Assembly (NCBI GenBank): GCA_947462335.1
Contig: OX381708.1
Coordinates: 38,753,377 to 38,817,376 of the forward strand
From: Harmothoe impar
Lineage: Eukaryota > Annelida > Polychaeta > Phyllodocida > Polynoidae
DNA length: 64,000 nt
Reading direction: 5' to 3'
Positions 24,801 to 39,800 of this stretch are shown here, piece by piece. The notes under the pieces were generated by a model, which searched no databases, was not told where the DNA came from, and was given only the letters and a program-made list of their open reading frames with translations. Numbering within the stretch: position 1 is the first letter of the stretch; every line of letters starts with the position of its first letter. The position numbers and the translations under genes are program-made.

Positions 24801-27800
24801 CATATGATTTCATTACAGTCATTGTACAGTAGTGCCACCTAGTGTGTTTCCTATTTCCGACCATGATAGTGGAAAAATGATTCCCTAGAACACACCTGCT
24901 TAAGTCGAGGTAACGGAATTTGGAGGTTATATTGGTCATCTCATGGGCACTCTATCCTACACATACTATAAAAGTATAATGAAACTACAGTACCCTTTTG
25001 ATGATTACACATTGGCTTCTAGGTATACACATTGTACAATGGTATCATTGTGTATATATATGTGTTCTTTTTTTACCCAACACTGTAAAAAATAGATGTA
25101 CTTTCTACAAGGGTCCAATGTAAAACGCGACACTGATTCACCGTTATCCTGAATACATTGAAGCATTGTAAATAGCAAACAGTTTACGGTGAATCAGTAT
25201 AATGTGGCTACATCTTGTATAGGAGATTCAAATAACCGGGATTCAACGTAGTTTGCGTTTTTTGCGTATACCATCAGGTGGAGCCAAATAAGTTATATTC
25301 TGCCACAGATTTTGATTTTGGAATCCCCTAAACAGGAAGTGATGTCATCAACTTAGGGAATCCTCTCAGGCAGCAATGGACATGGGCTATTATAATAAAG
25401 GAGGTAAGTAAATCTACATGCATCCATGAATGTATGGCTTATTTTGAACCAGAAATATTCTGCAATGCAAGTTCGGTTCTTGAAGATTATGTTGAGTGAA
25501 GAATTATGTAGAATCTGCCTAACAGGAGACCATTGGAGGGCAAATTATATTTGGGTTTTCCCTGAGTATAGGTCCCCCACTGAACAGTGCACAGGTGTAA
25601 GGGTGGGGGGAGGGAGGTGGCATTAGTACTAAACCTGGAGATCTCAATGTACAGCCAGAGCGGTACATGTACATGTCTAATGTATACAACCCCCTCTCCC
25701 TATGGGGGGAATATAGGGAAGTGGGAATATTTGTCTATAAAAAGCCAACTTGGCGAGAAAAAAGTTTGAAATCGCCAAAAAGTGAAATTTCCCTAAAAAA
25801 ACCCCTATTTGGCGAGAAAAAAGTTTGAAATCGCAAAAAAGTAAAATTTCCCTAAAAAAAACGTATTTGGCGAGAAAAAAATTTGAAATGGCAAAAAAGT
25901 GAAATTTCCCTAAAAACCCCCTATTTGGCGAGAATAAAGTTTGAAATCGCAAAAAAGTGAAATTTCCCTAAAAACCCCCTATTTGGCGAGAAAAAGTTTG
26001 AAATCGCAAAAAAGTGAAATTTCCCTAAAAACCCCCTATTTGGCGAGAAAAAAGTTCGAAATCGCAAAAAAGTGAAATTTCCCTAAAAACCCCCCACTTG
26101 GCAAGAAAAAAGTTCGAAATTGCAAAAAAGTGAAATTTCCTTAAAAAAAACCTATTTGGCGAGAAAAAAGTTCTAAATCGGAACAAAGTGAAATTTCCCT
26201 AAAAACCCCCCATTTGGCGAGAAAAAAGTTCTAAATCGCAAAAAAGTGAAATTTCCCTCAAAATGGGTAGTTTGGCGAGAAAAAATTAAAAAACGGAAAA
26301 AAAGGGAAATTTCCTTAAAAATGGCTAGATTGACGAGAAAAGAGTTTGAAAATGTGAGAAAGTGAAATTTCCCTAGAAATGGCTGGTTTGGCGAGAAAAA
26401 TGTTTGAAGACCTGAAAACTGTGAAATTTCCCTAAAAAGTGGAGGGGTGGGGGTTATCTAGGGTGTAGAAGTGCATTAGGTACTCGTAGTATACACTGCA
26501 CGAGCTTTGGGATTTACCTAGAATTTACATTTGGTGTAAAGGCCGATTTTACAGACAATTACAGACCATTGCAGACATTTACAATCAAATTTACCCCAAA
26601 TGTAAAGGTGATCAAGATTGATCTTTGTATAGGCTTTACACCCTGATCAAAGCTTGTAATGGCTGTATTTGCGCCTTAAGAAAATGCCTGCAATTCTCTG
26701 TAATTTCCGATTTTACACCAATCTAAATATCTGTAATTCTCTGTAATTTCGACCATTACAACAATGTAAAGGTCTGTAATTTCTTGTAATTTCGACCATA
26801 ACAACAGTGTAAATGTCTGTAATGTCTCGTAATTTAGACCATTACAGCCTGTAATTTCTTGTAATTTTGACCATTACAACAGTGTAAATGTCTGTAATTT
26901 CTTGTAATTTTGACCATTACGACTATGTAAATGCCTGTAATGCTTTTAAATGGTCACTTTCAATATTGTAAATTGCTGGAATTCTGTGCAAAAATCATTG
27001 TTAGATATTGTAAAACCCTGTAATTCCAATCTTTATTATAGCAGAGGTGCATTGTAACTGTTTACCATGTATGTAAATCCCTTAGTGGAATCATCAATTT
27101 AGTGAGTTGGGCATTAACAGAAAAGCACATTTTTATTCAGTTTTCATCAATTGAAGCATCATTTCTTTGAGGGAATCAACTCAAGGAACCGCAGTCCACC
27201 CCCAGGGGCAGGGGTCCGCCTCCAAGGTCCAGGAATCCGCCTCCAAGGTCAGAGGTCCGCCTCCAGGGTCCAGGACCAGGAATCCCCTCCAAGGTCAAGG
27301 GTCCGTCCAAAGTTTGGAGAGTCACTGCAAAAGACAAAGTCAATTAGACCTAGAAATATGTTGAGGATATTCTAGAGTTGTATATGTTAGTAATGGATAC
27401 GTAGTAATGCCAAAATTCATTTAAACTGAAGTATCTGTTTTCCAAATATCTCTACCAAGATAAAGATTTGAATATACTCACCACCATGAGAGGCTCCTTC
27501 CTTCTCTGTTGGTATCCAGTTGCTTACTGGTTTAAAATCCACACTGGTAGCTGCTGCTGTGTTCTTATTGGTTGATTTTATATGTTATGCCCTGTGATGG
27601 CATCATGGTGCTTTAATGGGATATCACCTTTGTCGCCATAATGCATGCATGCATCATGCTAACCATTTTTCTAAACTTCGTTATTTTGAATTTTCTTAAA
27701 TAAATCGTTATGATAATTGAATGCATACTTGCTAAAAATAACTTCCATGGGACCCATTCACTGATCACAACTACAAAACTATATTATATTAAACATATAT

Positions 27801-30800
27801 GCTACCATTAAAGTGTAGGGGACATGGCTATAGGAGTCTATCAGGTTAGTGGTACATAGACAAAGGTTCACAAGTTTTAGTCTGTTGGCTGGGTTATTTC
27901 ACGAGTTAGATGTCAGGCCGTATTTCACGAGGTCAAATGTAAACAAACCGTCATTTTGATGACGTCACAGGGCCGTGAAATACGGCCATGGGTTATATCA
28001 CGGGGGGTGTTAAATACGGCACTCCTTGGTTAAATCAATGAAGCTGTCGTATTTGATAAAAAATAAATAGATGAAATATGCCAGTTAAAGTGGCTATATC
28101 AGCATTTTTTATTTCTGAATTCCAAATCTTACTTATAATGTGTTGCAAGTCATGTATCATGGTCCGCCATGCACTTCCCATTTAAACAGTGGACCAACAG
28201 CCACTGTCAATATAATGTTGCCCAATTATTGGCTTCATGCTGGGCAAACTCCAGGTATATGAGGTGATAATAATGATAATGATCATAATGGATAAGTCTA
28301 TTCTGTTGCAGGAGAGGTCTTGACTACAAGTCGGTTCATGGCGGCCACCGATGCAGTGGTCACCATGCAGGTGGCCACTTTCAAACAGCATTGGGGATGC
28401 TCTGTGCACTGCTCTACAATCTAAACATCCATTACCCAGAGAATGTGGCTGTCACACTTGAATTCATCCAAAGGTATTAGTTAAAAGATGCTTTGACATA
28501 AGAAACTTTACTAATAGTTTAATTAGATAAAGAGAAACATCATATAAATGACTGTATACTGACCATTTAAGGTTAGCATAATGCTTTAGCCCATTGTACT
28601 ATCATTATGCATGACTTTTGTGCTCCATAAATGGTATATCATAATTGTCATAACATATCAATATCAATATATAAAATAGAACATTAGCAAAAGCTCTAAG
28701 ATCAAACTCTATATCAACAGTAAATGCAGTTCAATATGTGAAAAGAATATACATAGATTGCAAACATATATATCTCAATATTCTAATAGTCCATTTTAAG
28801 TAAATTAGCAATGCGAAAGTTACAAATAATCAAATAAATTGATAATGGCATGCTTCTTCAGTGGACTGCTTGGTTCGTAAATTATAACTAATGTTCTATC
28901 CATGATCCAAGTTCAATGAATCATACCTCACACTCATTTCATTTTCAGATGTTTCCTGAGAATTAGCCTGACGGGTGGATCAAAATCTGCCAAGCAGAAG
29001 GCAGTGGCAGGGCCTCACCATCGGATTCTAACTTTAATAACAATGTTTAATAACCATAAAGGTGTCGACTAAGTAAAGGGTTATTCAGTCCACATCTTTC
29101 TTAAAGGGTCCTGATAGGTAGAATCAAAGAGACACTTTAGGCTCAGTTTCACGACCTTGGGCCAATGTTTTCGTCTCTGACTGGGTGCCAGCTCTGACTG
29201 GGTGCCAGCTCTGACCGGGTGCCATCTCTGACCGGTTTGGCATGATAAGGACAAAATAGGGTAGAAGGACCTAAAAATGTACTATAAAATCAAATAGTTT
29301 ATGTTATGTATGGAAAAATTAACTAGAAAAATCAATATGAATTTTTTTTTTAAATTCTACCTTCTGACCCCTGTTGTTGAAAAAATGAGCACTCCCATAG
29401 TGCCACCCCAAAAATATTTGTCAAACAAATGGATAACTGGGATACACGAGAGAGCACCAGCCAATCTATATATTATTACATATATGCGTGTGTGCTAACA
29501 TTGGAATAAATTGTCATAAGTTATACACTGTGTTCTTTTTGGTGAATTATTTTCTATATATCTTCACCTGTAAAAGGCCCATCCGGCCGGAACTGTAGTG
29601 ACGGTTTATCTGAATAAAATGTTTACTTCTGTCATCCTGAAAACTAGTTTTCCTGTTAATTGATCAATTCATCATTGGTATAATAGATTAATCTCTCTAT
29701 ATTTTCTATATAGCCTTTTCACACTTTAAATACCGATTAATCATCAGCCAGAATATAGATAAATCAGCAATATATGTGACATGGTCCAGGAAAAAGGAAA
29801 CTTAATGAACCCTGTAATAAGGCCCCTTTTCACATAACATCCCACATATGGCTAGCAAGGAAAGTGGATAATTGTCTGGTAAACAACAAGGAAAAATCAT
29901 ACAAATAACGGTGAATCTGTGCCATAAAAACTGGGACCTCGTTGAACAGACATGGATTTACCGTAAAATCATGTTAAATATTAGTCACTTCATGTGGAAA
30001 GAAAACGCTGATTCATTGTAGTTGTTCGATAAAACAGTGAATAACCGTATATTAAAACATTAAGATACCGTAATACCACTGCTAAATAAACACAGAATCT
30101 CTGTAAATTGAGAACGCTGAATCTCCGTCAAATTAACAGTGACAGGTCCCCGTTAAATAAACGCTGAAAGCGATGTCCCGAAAGTTGCCGGAGATTCACC
30201 GTCATTTTGACGACATTTTTTTTACAGTGAAATTAATAGCATGTGGCCTGTTCAAGGGGGGGGGGTATACTTTTCAAGGGGGAGTATATTTTCTGTGGAC
30301 ATATTGGTGGCAGTCAGTGCACTGGTGGGTATCAATCGTACTCAATACCTGGTCACACCAACACAACATGTCGAGACTGGTCGTGGTCGTGGTCAGAGGA
30401 CTGCTGGAAACAAACAACCAGCAACATGTTTCCTGGTTGCCTGAGCCTTCATACATGGGGTACTTTGCTGCCCAGGAAATACAGGCCCACAGGGTTAGGA
30501 TGCCTGCATGTGGAGATTCCGTTTAAGTGATTCTAAATATCAGTCAAGTGTTATGTAAACCTAACAAGGCTGGCCTAATATGTCAGCATCTAGGAAGACT
30601 TGGCTTTCTTTTTAACAGAACATTAGAGATGTTACGGAATTTATATCTAACAAGAAACCTACTTGTGTGAATAATAACAGTATACATGTATTTGCACAGA
30701 GGAAAATGTGAGAGTCACCTGGACTCACATGCCATGGTCAGACCCATGTCGCCCAAACCACCCTCATGTGAGAGTCTAGCTGACTTTGACTGTAGAGAAA

Positions 30801-33800
30801 GTCCAGCACTGCCTGACTTTCATCAGAACGAGAGTCCAGCATTGGCCGACTTTCGCCTTTCCACGGTCCAGCACTGCCTGACTCTCATTATGATGAAAGT
30901 CAGACAGTACTGGACTCTCGTTGTGATGAAAGTCAGGCAGTGCTGGACTTTCGCAGCAATCAAAGTCAGTCAATGCTGGACTCTCATGTACAAAAGTTCA
31001 GCACTGCCTGACTTTCATACTCAAGGGTAGTCTGGCAATGCTTTATCACAGCTGATGTGGCCTGTTCAATAGAAATTGTCAACCGGGGAGACAATTCCCA
31101 GTTACCTTTAAACTGTAGTCTCCCGGGTCTTCATTGCAATATGATAGTATTTTGAATAAGATCTGGTTAATAGCAATGTAATACTACCGTAATTGATACC
31201 CACCAAACTTGATGGACGCCAACAATATCGATGACTGTATGTACATATTTATTGCAATAAAGAGATATAAAACCCAAATGCTTGACTGTACCTAGAGTGA
31301 GAGTACAGCGATGCCAGACTCTGGCCATCGAGAGTCAAGCCAAGCTGGACTCACATGTGGATATGAGTCTAGCAATGCTGGACTATGGCCTCAATGAAAG
31401 TCAGGCATATCTGTAATCTCTTCTTTACAGTAACACTAGTTGCTTATTTGCATTGGGGGAAAATGTTTTAAAAGATTTATATTGCCTCCTTGAAATCTCA
31501 TACAAAATAATATTGTTGTCCTGAACAAACAAGGGTCTGCTAGACCACAGACAACAAGTCATTTAGGTATGTAACAACCTAGAGATACATGTACCAACAT
31601 ATGTCAGAGGTGATCCCAGGATGTTAATGTATATAATTCCCAAATACACAAGAATGGTGTCATATAGCCTACCATTAAGCTCAATACTGTACTGTGTCCC
31701 CACCTAGTAGCAAACAAAGAAGGCTCAGGCTAACTGACCCTCATCTCAGAGTCAGACATTGCCTGACTGTGGAAAGAAAGTCAGACTGACTCTGGTATGA
31801 AGATTTGTCTTGCCTGACTGTCATTCAAGGATCAGGCTGACTCTCAAAAGAGAGTAACTTTATGGGACTATCAAAGGAGGCTTAGCCTGACTGTCGTTTA
31901 ATGGAAGTGAAAGTCCAGCAGACTCTCATACCTGAGTCAGGCATTGCTTGACTCTGGGGACAGTCCAGCTGATGCTCATATTTTTCTCTGCGTGGGAGAG
32001 TAAGTTATTGAAATATAAAGTGGTAGAACTGTACATGTAAAGGCCTCAAGGGGATTGAGGCTTTGTGTATATTGAAGAGTATTAATTTTAGACGTTGTTT
32101 TCTTATGGCATTTTTCTATCTTCAATCTGATTACAGGCCACACCCACCCGGAGATCCTGACCCACACCCTGGTGCGGGTGACCCAGGATGTGCTGGAGAG
32201 GGGCATGGTTAACTTCTCCTGTAGGGTGGAGTTGTCACAGAGCATGTTTGGTAGTAAGTTCACGTGGTACTACCACGATGTGAGGATCAGTGAGGGGACA
32301 GGAGGCAAGTTCAGAACCACTTTTGAGGAGAGTGGGACTATTGTGTCGGGGTCTCTTACCATAAACCCGCTGACCTCATCAGACACAGGTAAGGATAGAT
32401 GTTGTGTGTTGAATTATGAGAGAACTGTGAGAGAAATGTGTGAGAGATTGTCGCCAAAACGACCACCTTCAGTACTCATTTTGGCGACATAAGACTCTAA
32501 CATTCTTCAACAGTGTCCATAGTTTAAGATGAATAAAAGGGGCAGTTCATATTTCCAGTGGGGGAGATGTGAAGGGAATAAGAATGGTAACTTCTATGTC
32601 TAATGTGGTTTACTGACATAGGGTTTTAATGAATTACACTACAAACTGACAAAATAGAATTTCCCAATACCAAGAGATTATATTCTGAATTGAGCCATAA
32701 TAATTCTGGAAATCAGCCAGAAATGGACTCTCAGGGTGGACTCTATTGGTCTACCTCCGAGGTCTGGATAGCCCGACTCTGGAAGGGGAGTCTACCTCAC
32801 TCTGGATGAAGAGTCCAGCCTTGCCACACTATCTGCAGAAGCTGTTATAGGCATTCACCTGACTCTCCCTCAAAAGTTTCTCTCTCATCCCGCTCTCATC
32901 GAATCGACATACACAGCTCTAGAAAGCATGGAGTTATAATTCTGTGTAGAGGGAAGCTGAGGCTTTTTTTCTCATATTGTAGGGACTGTCACGTGTAAGT
33001 TCAGCAGTGTTGGTGACTTAGACAGCACCAAGGCCCTGCGCTTTGAAGTGCTGCTCAAGCCGACAGTCGTCCTGTCTAACATGACAGCTACCGTCACCAT
33101 GGGGGATGGACTGGAGGTGACATGTACAGGAGATGTAGTAGACACGGGGGCGCCAGGAGTGGAGGACTTTGATATAGAATGGTTCAAAAATGGTGTTAAA
33201 CTCATATCAAGTAAGTGTTAAGTTTCATTATTGCGTCTGTTCTACTTGGAACTATACTCTCAGATAATGATATTATAATATAGATCTATCTTTTGTAGAT
33301 AACATGGGGTTATTCTATTAGAATGATACTATTATGCTGATGATCTTAAATGGTTAAATGTCATCAATAAAGTCAGTTTTCATCAATGCTTTTTTACCTT
33401 CCCACCTCATACTGTTAACATGTCTGCAACTATTCTGTGTTCAACTAATGGACACAAGCTTATGGTGTATTCACCTTATATTTCAAGATGGCAATGAGGA
33501 AATATCTAAGGATTCCCGAACGAGGAGTCGTCTTAAGCTAAGCAACATACAGAAAAGTACCACATATGGCTGTCAGGCAAAGAATAAGGCGGGCCCCAGC
33601 CATCGTCTACTATGTGACGTCACAGCAGTGCCGAAGGGTAAGGGATCTGATGGTAACAATTAATGTACTTAGTAGGCTACAGTGACTTCTAAAGACTGTT
33701 TACACATAGGTGATTTAATCTCATGCTCCAACCTTCTCTGATAGATGTGCCCCTAACATAACTTAACGGTTTGATTGCTCAGATTGCTCAGATTTCTATA

Positions 33801-36800
33801 ATAACTATATATGCTTAGAGAACAATTTTTCTAATCCCCCTCTCCAAGACGCGTTAATAGATTGCAGGCTACCCCTTTCAGCTTTCGAAAGGTCTAGCCT
33901 GCAAATCCACCGACCCGACCCCTGTCCCCTATTGTTAAAAGTGACCACTCAAAATGTTGACAGATTAAAAGGGAAATGGAGGTAATGTTTAGAATTCCCA
34001 GTCAAAATGTCAAAAGTTTCATTTTTTTTCCTTTTCTGTTACAACGTTGTACACGTGACACGTGATCATTTGACAATAATCTGTAATTTATTTTTGTATT
34101 CTCAGAAACACCAAAATGTCAAGCCGAAAAGGCAGATGATGTTCTATGGCGAAGTACAGCGGTGGGCACAACAAGCAGGGAGTTATGCCCCGGGAATGCA
34201 ACAGGTTCGGTTACATTAATCTTTATTAATCTTCATGCTAATCCTTTATCGGAATATGCCAGTGGTAGATCTGAGACAGTGGTTGAATTAATCTAAAACC
34301 CATGCTAAATAAACCTTAATCGGAAAATGTCAATGATATCTGTGGAATCATGATATTACGTTTTCGTGATACATGTACAATGTGGATTGTAATGCCTGAG
34401 ACAGTGACAGGCCAGACTTAAATGCGATCCGGCGTTTGCGATATTGCGACCCTTCCTCTATCGCATCCCCACTATATTGTGGTATCTCGTATAGGCCTAC
34501 ACTGTAATTTGTTAGTATCAGTGTAGTGGCTGTCATTTACATTGAAAATGTCCTTTACGAAATGTCCATCTATACCTTAACCTCTGTTTCAAGTGAGGAT
34601 TTCCATGATAATTTCTGCTTTCAAAAGATCCAATAGTCTCATATTTCATCTATTTTGGTGATACAAAATGGATCACCAAGATAGGGGAAACTTGACAATA
34701 AGCATTTTAGGGAAAAGTCTTTAGTCCATTGTAAACCTTCAGGCACGGCGACCCGACAATGTCTGCGGGCTGGGGAGGACGCTGCTGTGTGGGAAGAAGC
34801 CAACCTTAACAACTGTGTGGACCCCAAGTTTCAGGAAATGATGAACCAGGTTAGTCTCCTATATATATTGTCTATAATCTATAGTATCTATAAAGTTGTC
34901 TGTTCCTAACAGAATAATAACTAAAATATAGACCACATGAAAATATTGCGTTCATCCACGATGAAATGAACATATTATATAATTACATCTGGGTATTTGA
35001 TTAGATCTACGAGTTAAAAATGAATTGCTAGTAGTAGAAAATGGCCGTTAACTCACATCTGTTTTCATCTCGTCAGCATTGCCTTTATTACAGATATCCG
35101 ACTTGAAGTCTGGACTAGGAGCCGACTCCCCTAAGATTGTGACATCAGTTGCAGAGTCTCTGGCCAAACAGACCAATGTGAGCAGCTCAGAAGGCGGTGA
35201 GCCGATCAAGGTGAGCAGCTCAGTGAAGGCACATAAACATTCTAATCAGCTTAGAAATATTAAATCTATAGCACCAAACACAATGCAAATATACGCATGT
35301 AGATACACATGTACGATCTCCATTCAAGCTCCATATAATCTCAGACAATTAATGAACTAAATCGGTATATCAAATTCCTGCTATCGGCTTTAGGGTAAAA
35401 CTACCAGAGTATATTAACTGCAGAGTGCGATATGTATAATACCTAATTGAGCCGTGCTTCTCCTCCTACAGCCCGGAAATCTCAACGTCTCTGTAACGGC
35501 CATCAATGACCTGGCCGACCTGCACGAGATGGAGAATGCAGCTGCAGCAACCACATCAGAAGTAGACGTATGTAAAAAAAAGCCAAAGATTGGCTCTTCA
35601 AAAAAAATAATTTATCAGGAACTATCATGTCATAACGATTGAAGATAACTATTAGCTATTCATTTCTCTGATGACCGAGATGACTTAAACATAAAATGAC
35701 ATGACAAGGAAAACAATACAGATGTCTACAATATAATGATGCAGGAATTCCTTCACCGCTGTACTCTGATTTCTCTAACTAAACTATGTTGTGTTTTAGT
35801 CTGTGGTTCTGGCGGCGAGTAATCTGCTGTCAGCCGACAACGTCAAGTCGTGGTTATCAATTCTAAAGGTAAGATTAATATTTCAATACAAACTTATTAC
35901 ACACCCAATGTACACAAACACACCAATTCATATATATTCAGGATTTGGTGAAATACCATTCACTATCGACAAATTCATGAGTTACTCAAACCAAATCTCA
36001 CAGTTTAAAAGATATTGATTCTTAACCTGTTTATTCCTAACAGGAAGACAGTGAACGTGCTGTAAAGATAATGAATTCCTTAGATAAATATACCAGTTAC
36101 GTGGCCAAGATGTTGCCTGCAGGCAGTGCAGAGCATCTAGGGTTTGAAGCGGACAACGTTGGTACGTTCCGTTGTTTTCCATCGCTATCATTTCTATTGA
36201 TCCCTTTCACCTAGATTGGCCATAGTAATCTTCATAGTCACCATGCAATCTAACCACCGGAATCTGTCATAGAACCCTTGAATAACACATGTGCTGGTGC
36301 CAATAATATTTAATATAATGTGAAGATTGCCGCTACTAGATTAAAATATTTTGGGATCGTGTACCCTCTTCACGAGCATAATGTAACACTGTATACACCT
36401 TATATCTGCAGTGCTAACATCGGAGACATGGGAAGAAGGGAATTTAACATTTCCAAATACGAGCGCCGAATGGGTAGAAGAAGAGACAAGTGATTTTGTT
36501 GTCATCAGCAATGATACCCTGTCTGAAATTGCATCAGGTGTGTGGTTTGGGTATTCTACATATTTGAACGATGGTCGGCCTCCTTGTAGGGTCAGTCATG
36601 TAGCCAGAATGACGCTCTTTGGAGGAGGAATCCTGGAGAGGAAGTCTGGCAATGCTACATGGCCTCTCCCTGAAGGGTGAATGCTGGAGGGAGAAATATA
36701 GATCACACTTTAGTGTAGCGTTTCTTTTTAAAAGGGTTTCTGGCCAGGCTTAACCCTCCCTATAGAGCTCAGAATTCTTCCTCAACAAGTGATCCTCGAG

Positions 36801-39800
36801 GGTTAGGCAATGGTGGATTCCTTCCCCAAAAACATGAACTTTGGAAAGAGATCTAGAGTATGGCCTTTTCTCCCTTTTCTCTGTGTAGCCTATTGACAAA
36901 TATATAATTTATAGCTGATAGACCTGTTTCATATTAAAAGTGCAATCAAGATAAAACACGGAAATATAATAAAGTTATTGACTCACCATGGAAATGTTAC
37001 ATGTTACATAGTATCATCTATCTAAGTTAAACTAGGCAGTGTCCGCCACCTAAACTCTCATGCAGTTGTCCAGCAGATGGATAATCTGTCTAAGTTAACC
37101 TAAATCCTTTCACTGCAATCTAGCTATGGGTGAAAAGCGGCTTGTGGTATCTAGCACATACTACAAAACCCTAGATGTTATGTTACCCATGAACAGGTAA
37201 GTACGGCTGCATTTCATTAATTGTAATAATAATAATGGAACTCGGTGGGTGTCTATACCAAAATGTTCTAATTGGACCTGAAATATCCAGCCTTGCATAG
37301 TCTTGACATGTATGCAATAAATTATTTATGCTTTATATCTACCCATAGGTGCCAATTTAACCCCCTTCATGGCTCTCGATAAGTATCTCTCTTACATAAT
37401 GCTCAGGTTTTATGCCATGGCATATTCAATTGATTTATGTAACCTATTCTCCATTATTAGGGATGAGAATGTTCCTGCTAATGCGTCACTGGTATCGCGA
37501 ATCCTCTCATTAACTGTTGATGAATTACCAGAAGGGTTCAGTTTTGAAACCCCGATAGAGCTCGAGTTCGGTAATAGAGAGGTAAGCTAGCTTCAATTAA
37601 AACTATATTTTTCATGTTATATACAACAACAATATATGGTAATTACATGCTGTAATGATACTTTTGAAATCTTTTATTTTTCTAAAAGTCTTCACAAAGA
37701 TACTAAATTATCTTCCCGAACGAACCATGTTTCTAGAGACAGACAAATAATATATATCATATCTTACCACCCCATTGCCATGAGTCTGTTTTGTTGGAGA
37801 GAACAAAGTCATCAATGAAGCTATCTTCTTTTTCCATTGACAGTTACTAAAGCCACGTGACACTCGAATATGTGGTTTTTGGAATTACAGCTCGTCGGAA
37901 AGGTAGGAACACATGTATTTTCTACAATAAATGTGATAGTATTGTTGTTCTTTAATCATAATACTTTGTGTTTTTGCTCAACTTATGCTGCAGTGTAATT
38001 AAACCTAATAGTTAAATCATGTTGAAATATGTTCCTGTTATCATATAATTACATCAATGGTATCTAAAATGTAGGTTACATCCAACATGACATGCACCGA
38101 AATCTAATCAGGGGCTTCCCTTTGTAAAGACCTGATTTCAAAGTCCTCACATGCAACTTCCGATAATGAATAGTATTCTCACGAGTATCAACCAGAGCTA
38201 TTTTGTTACTTATTACTAATAACTAATTGTGGCATTTGGACTCTAGTAGTAACAATAGTGGGCGATGGTCAAGTTCCGGATGTCGAACCGTGTACTCTGA
38301 TGATAACGTGACTTCCTGCGAATGTGACCACATGACCAACTTTGCCATTCTTGTGTCGCGATTTAGGCCGGTAAGTGTGAAATAAACATCGGGGCATCGG
38401 GGTGGCAAAATAGTGAAAGACATGCCCAAAAATGCTCTAGGGTATTTAAAAAAAATATGCAGTAGTCTTCTGAGAATTAATCAATTGTTGCTGCAAATGT
38501 TCCATATTCGGAATGTAAATGGAACGTTTTCTATGGGAAATTGGCACATAATGCACTTTCTGGTTGCCATGGAAATCATTATTTTTTTCTAAATGGAACA
38601 TTTTTGTCCTAGTTTCTTGGTAATTCCATCAGTGATCCAAAAGTACCCCTTTTCAAGTGCCTGGTCACATAATCATTCTTCATCTCTTATGCAGAGCGGT
38701 GCCCATATGACAGCACTTTCTACATTGACGATCATAGGTTTGAGCTTGTCTATAGTTTGCCTGGTCACTACAGTCGTCATGTACGTCATGCTATGGAAGT
38801 AAGTCCTATCACTCGTGATCCATAACTCTATCGACACATGGTGTACAGTATTTTCACAACTTTCTCATCATCAAATGTGGGTCAAATTTTGGCTATCTTG
38901 TTCTTAATGTTGAACAGAGTGCCACATTCTTGCTTATTTATGTCACATCTTAACTAGGACAGAAATGTCTTTTTTTGCACAGGCTTTTGAAACTGAAGCA
39001 TTCCTCTCATTGCTTAAAGCCCAGCGTAAGGAGTAAGCTGTTCAACGTTCGTTATTTTCATTATGGTTTATGTTTATACGTTATAGGACTGCTCCATAGA
39101 GTGGCCATTTTGATCATTGTAAGAAGGCCGGTTCTCAGGTTCTTCCTAATAACGCAGCATTGGGAATAACACACATTCTTCTACATCCTCAGGTTCATCA
39201 AGTCTGACTATGCCCTCATGCTCGTGAACCTCTGCATTGCGCTGGCTTTGGCAAACCTCATTTTCCTCGGTGGAATAAACCAGACAGAACCAAGGGTACG
39301 TTTCCTCAGTGTTCTCCACACCCAACACGATTACAAAATACATCGTGCTGCAACATTGTATTGCGACAGCCATACTATTTTTAAGACCGGCGGACAGTGA
39401 GAAATGATAGTAGACATTGAGTTTCAGCTGAGGAGGGCATGCAGCCTACATACAGAGGGAGTTACATCGAAAATTACTTATTTGTCCCTATTACTATTTA
39501 TCTACTTTTCCCTGGGGAGAATATATGTATAAATGCACTGCGAGAATCAGAATGAGGACATCAATAGCAGTAAGTACTTGAGAGCAATGGGAAATGGCTC
39601 AATCATATAACCTGCATGTGATGTGGATGGCGCTCATACTCAATATGCAGTGTATTGGGTAATTATTCCGCGTACAGAGGACACTCTGAGACTGGAGAAT
39701 CCATGATATCCAACTAGTCATATATCAACAAGTACCGGTACCAGATTAGCCAATAAATTATCCACTACCTGTTAGACACTACACTATAAGTACCACCTGT

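Larger units (their letters stand above)
22314..32136. other. 9.8-kb intron of the adhesion GPCR, repeat-filled
   Basis: No additional phase-1 to phase-1 exon of the receptor could be recognised here, though a missed small domain exon is possible. The intron holds a 58-bp tandem array (25.74-26.43 kb), a TGTAAT-word block (26.52-27.06 kb), a short minisatellite (27.2 kb), a possible foreign two-exon gene fragment (28.3-29.07 kb), an 18-bp minisatellite (29.15 kb), ATTCACCGT-containing elements (25.08-25.21 and 29.9-30.23 kb), and the start of a GAGAGTC-word region. Confidence 0.6.

Noticed and set aside
25677..25952. 91-codon minus-strand frame with repeated FFLAK/ISNFF motifs
   Set aside because: Product of the 58-bp tandem array; it ends when unit length changes.
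38983..39025. A 43-nt candidate exon (KLLKLKHSSHCLKPS) between TM1 and TM2 exons of the adhesion GPCR
   Set aside because: It has AG and GT edges but its length breaks the frame into the TM2 exon. Joining 38798 directly to 39193 gives LWKFIKSDYALMLVNLC, the standard first intracellular loop.
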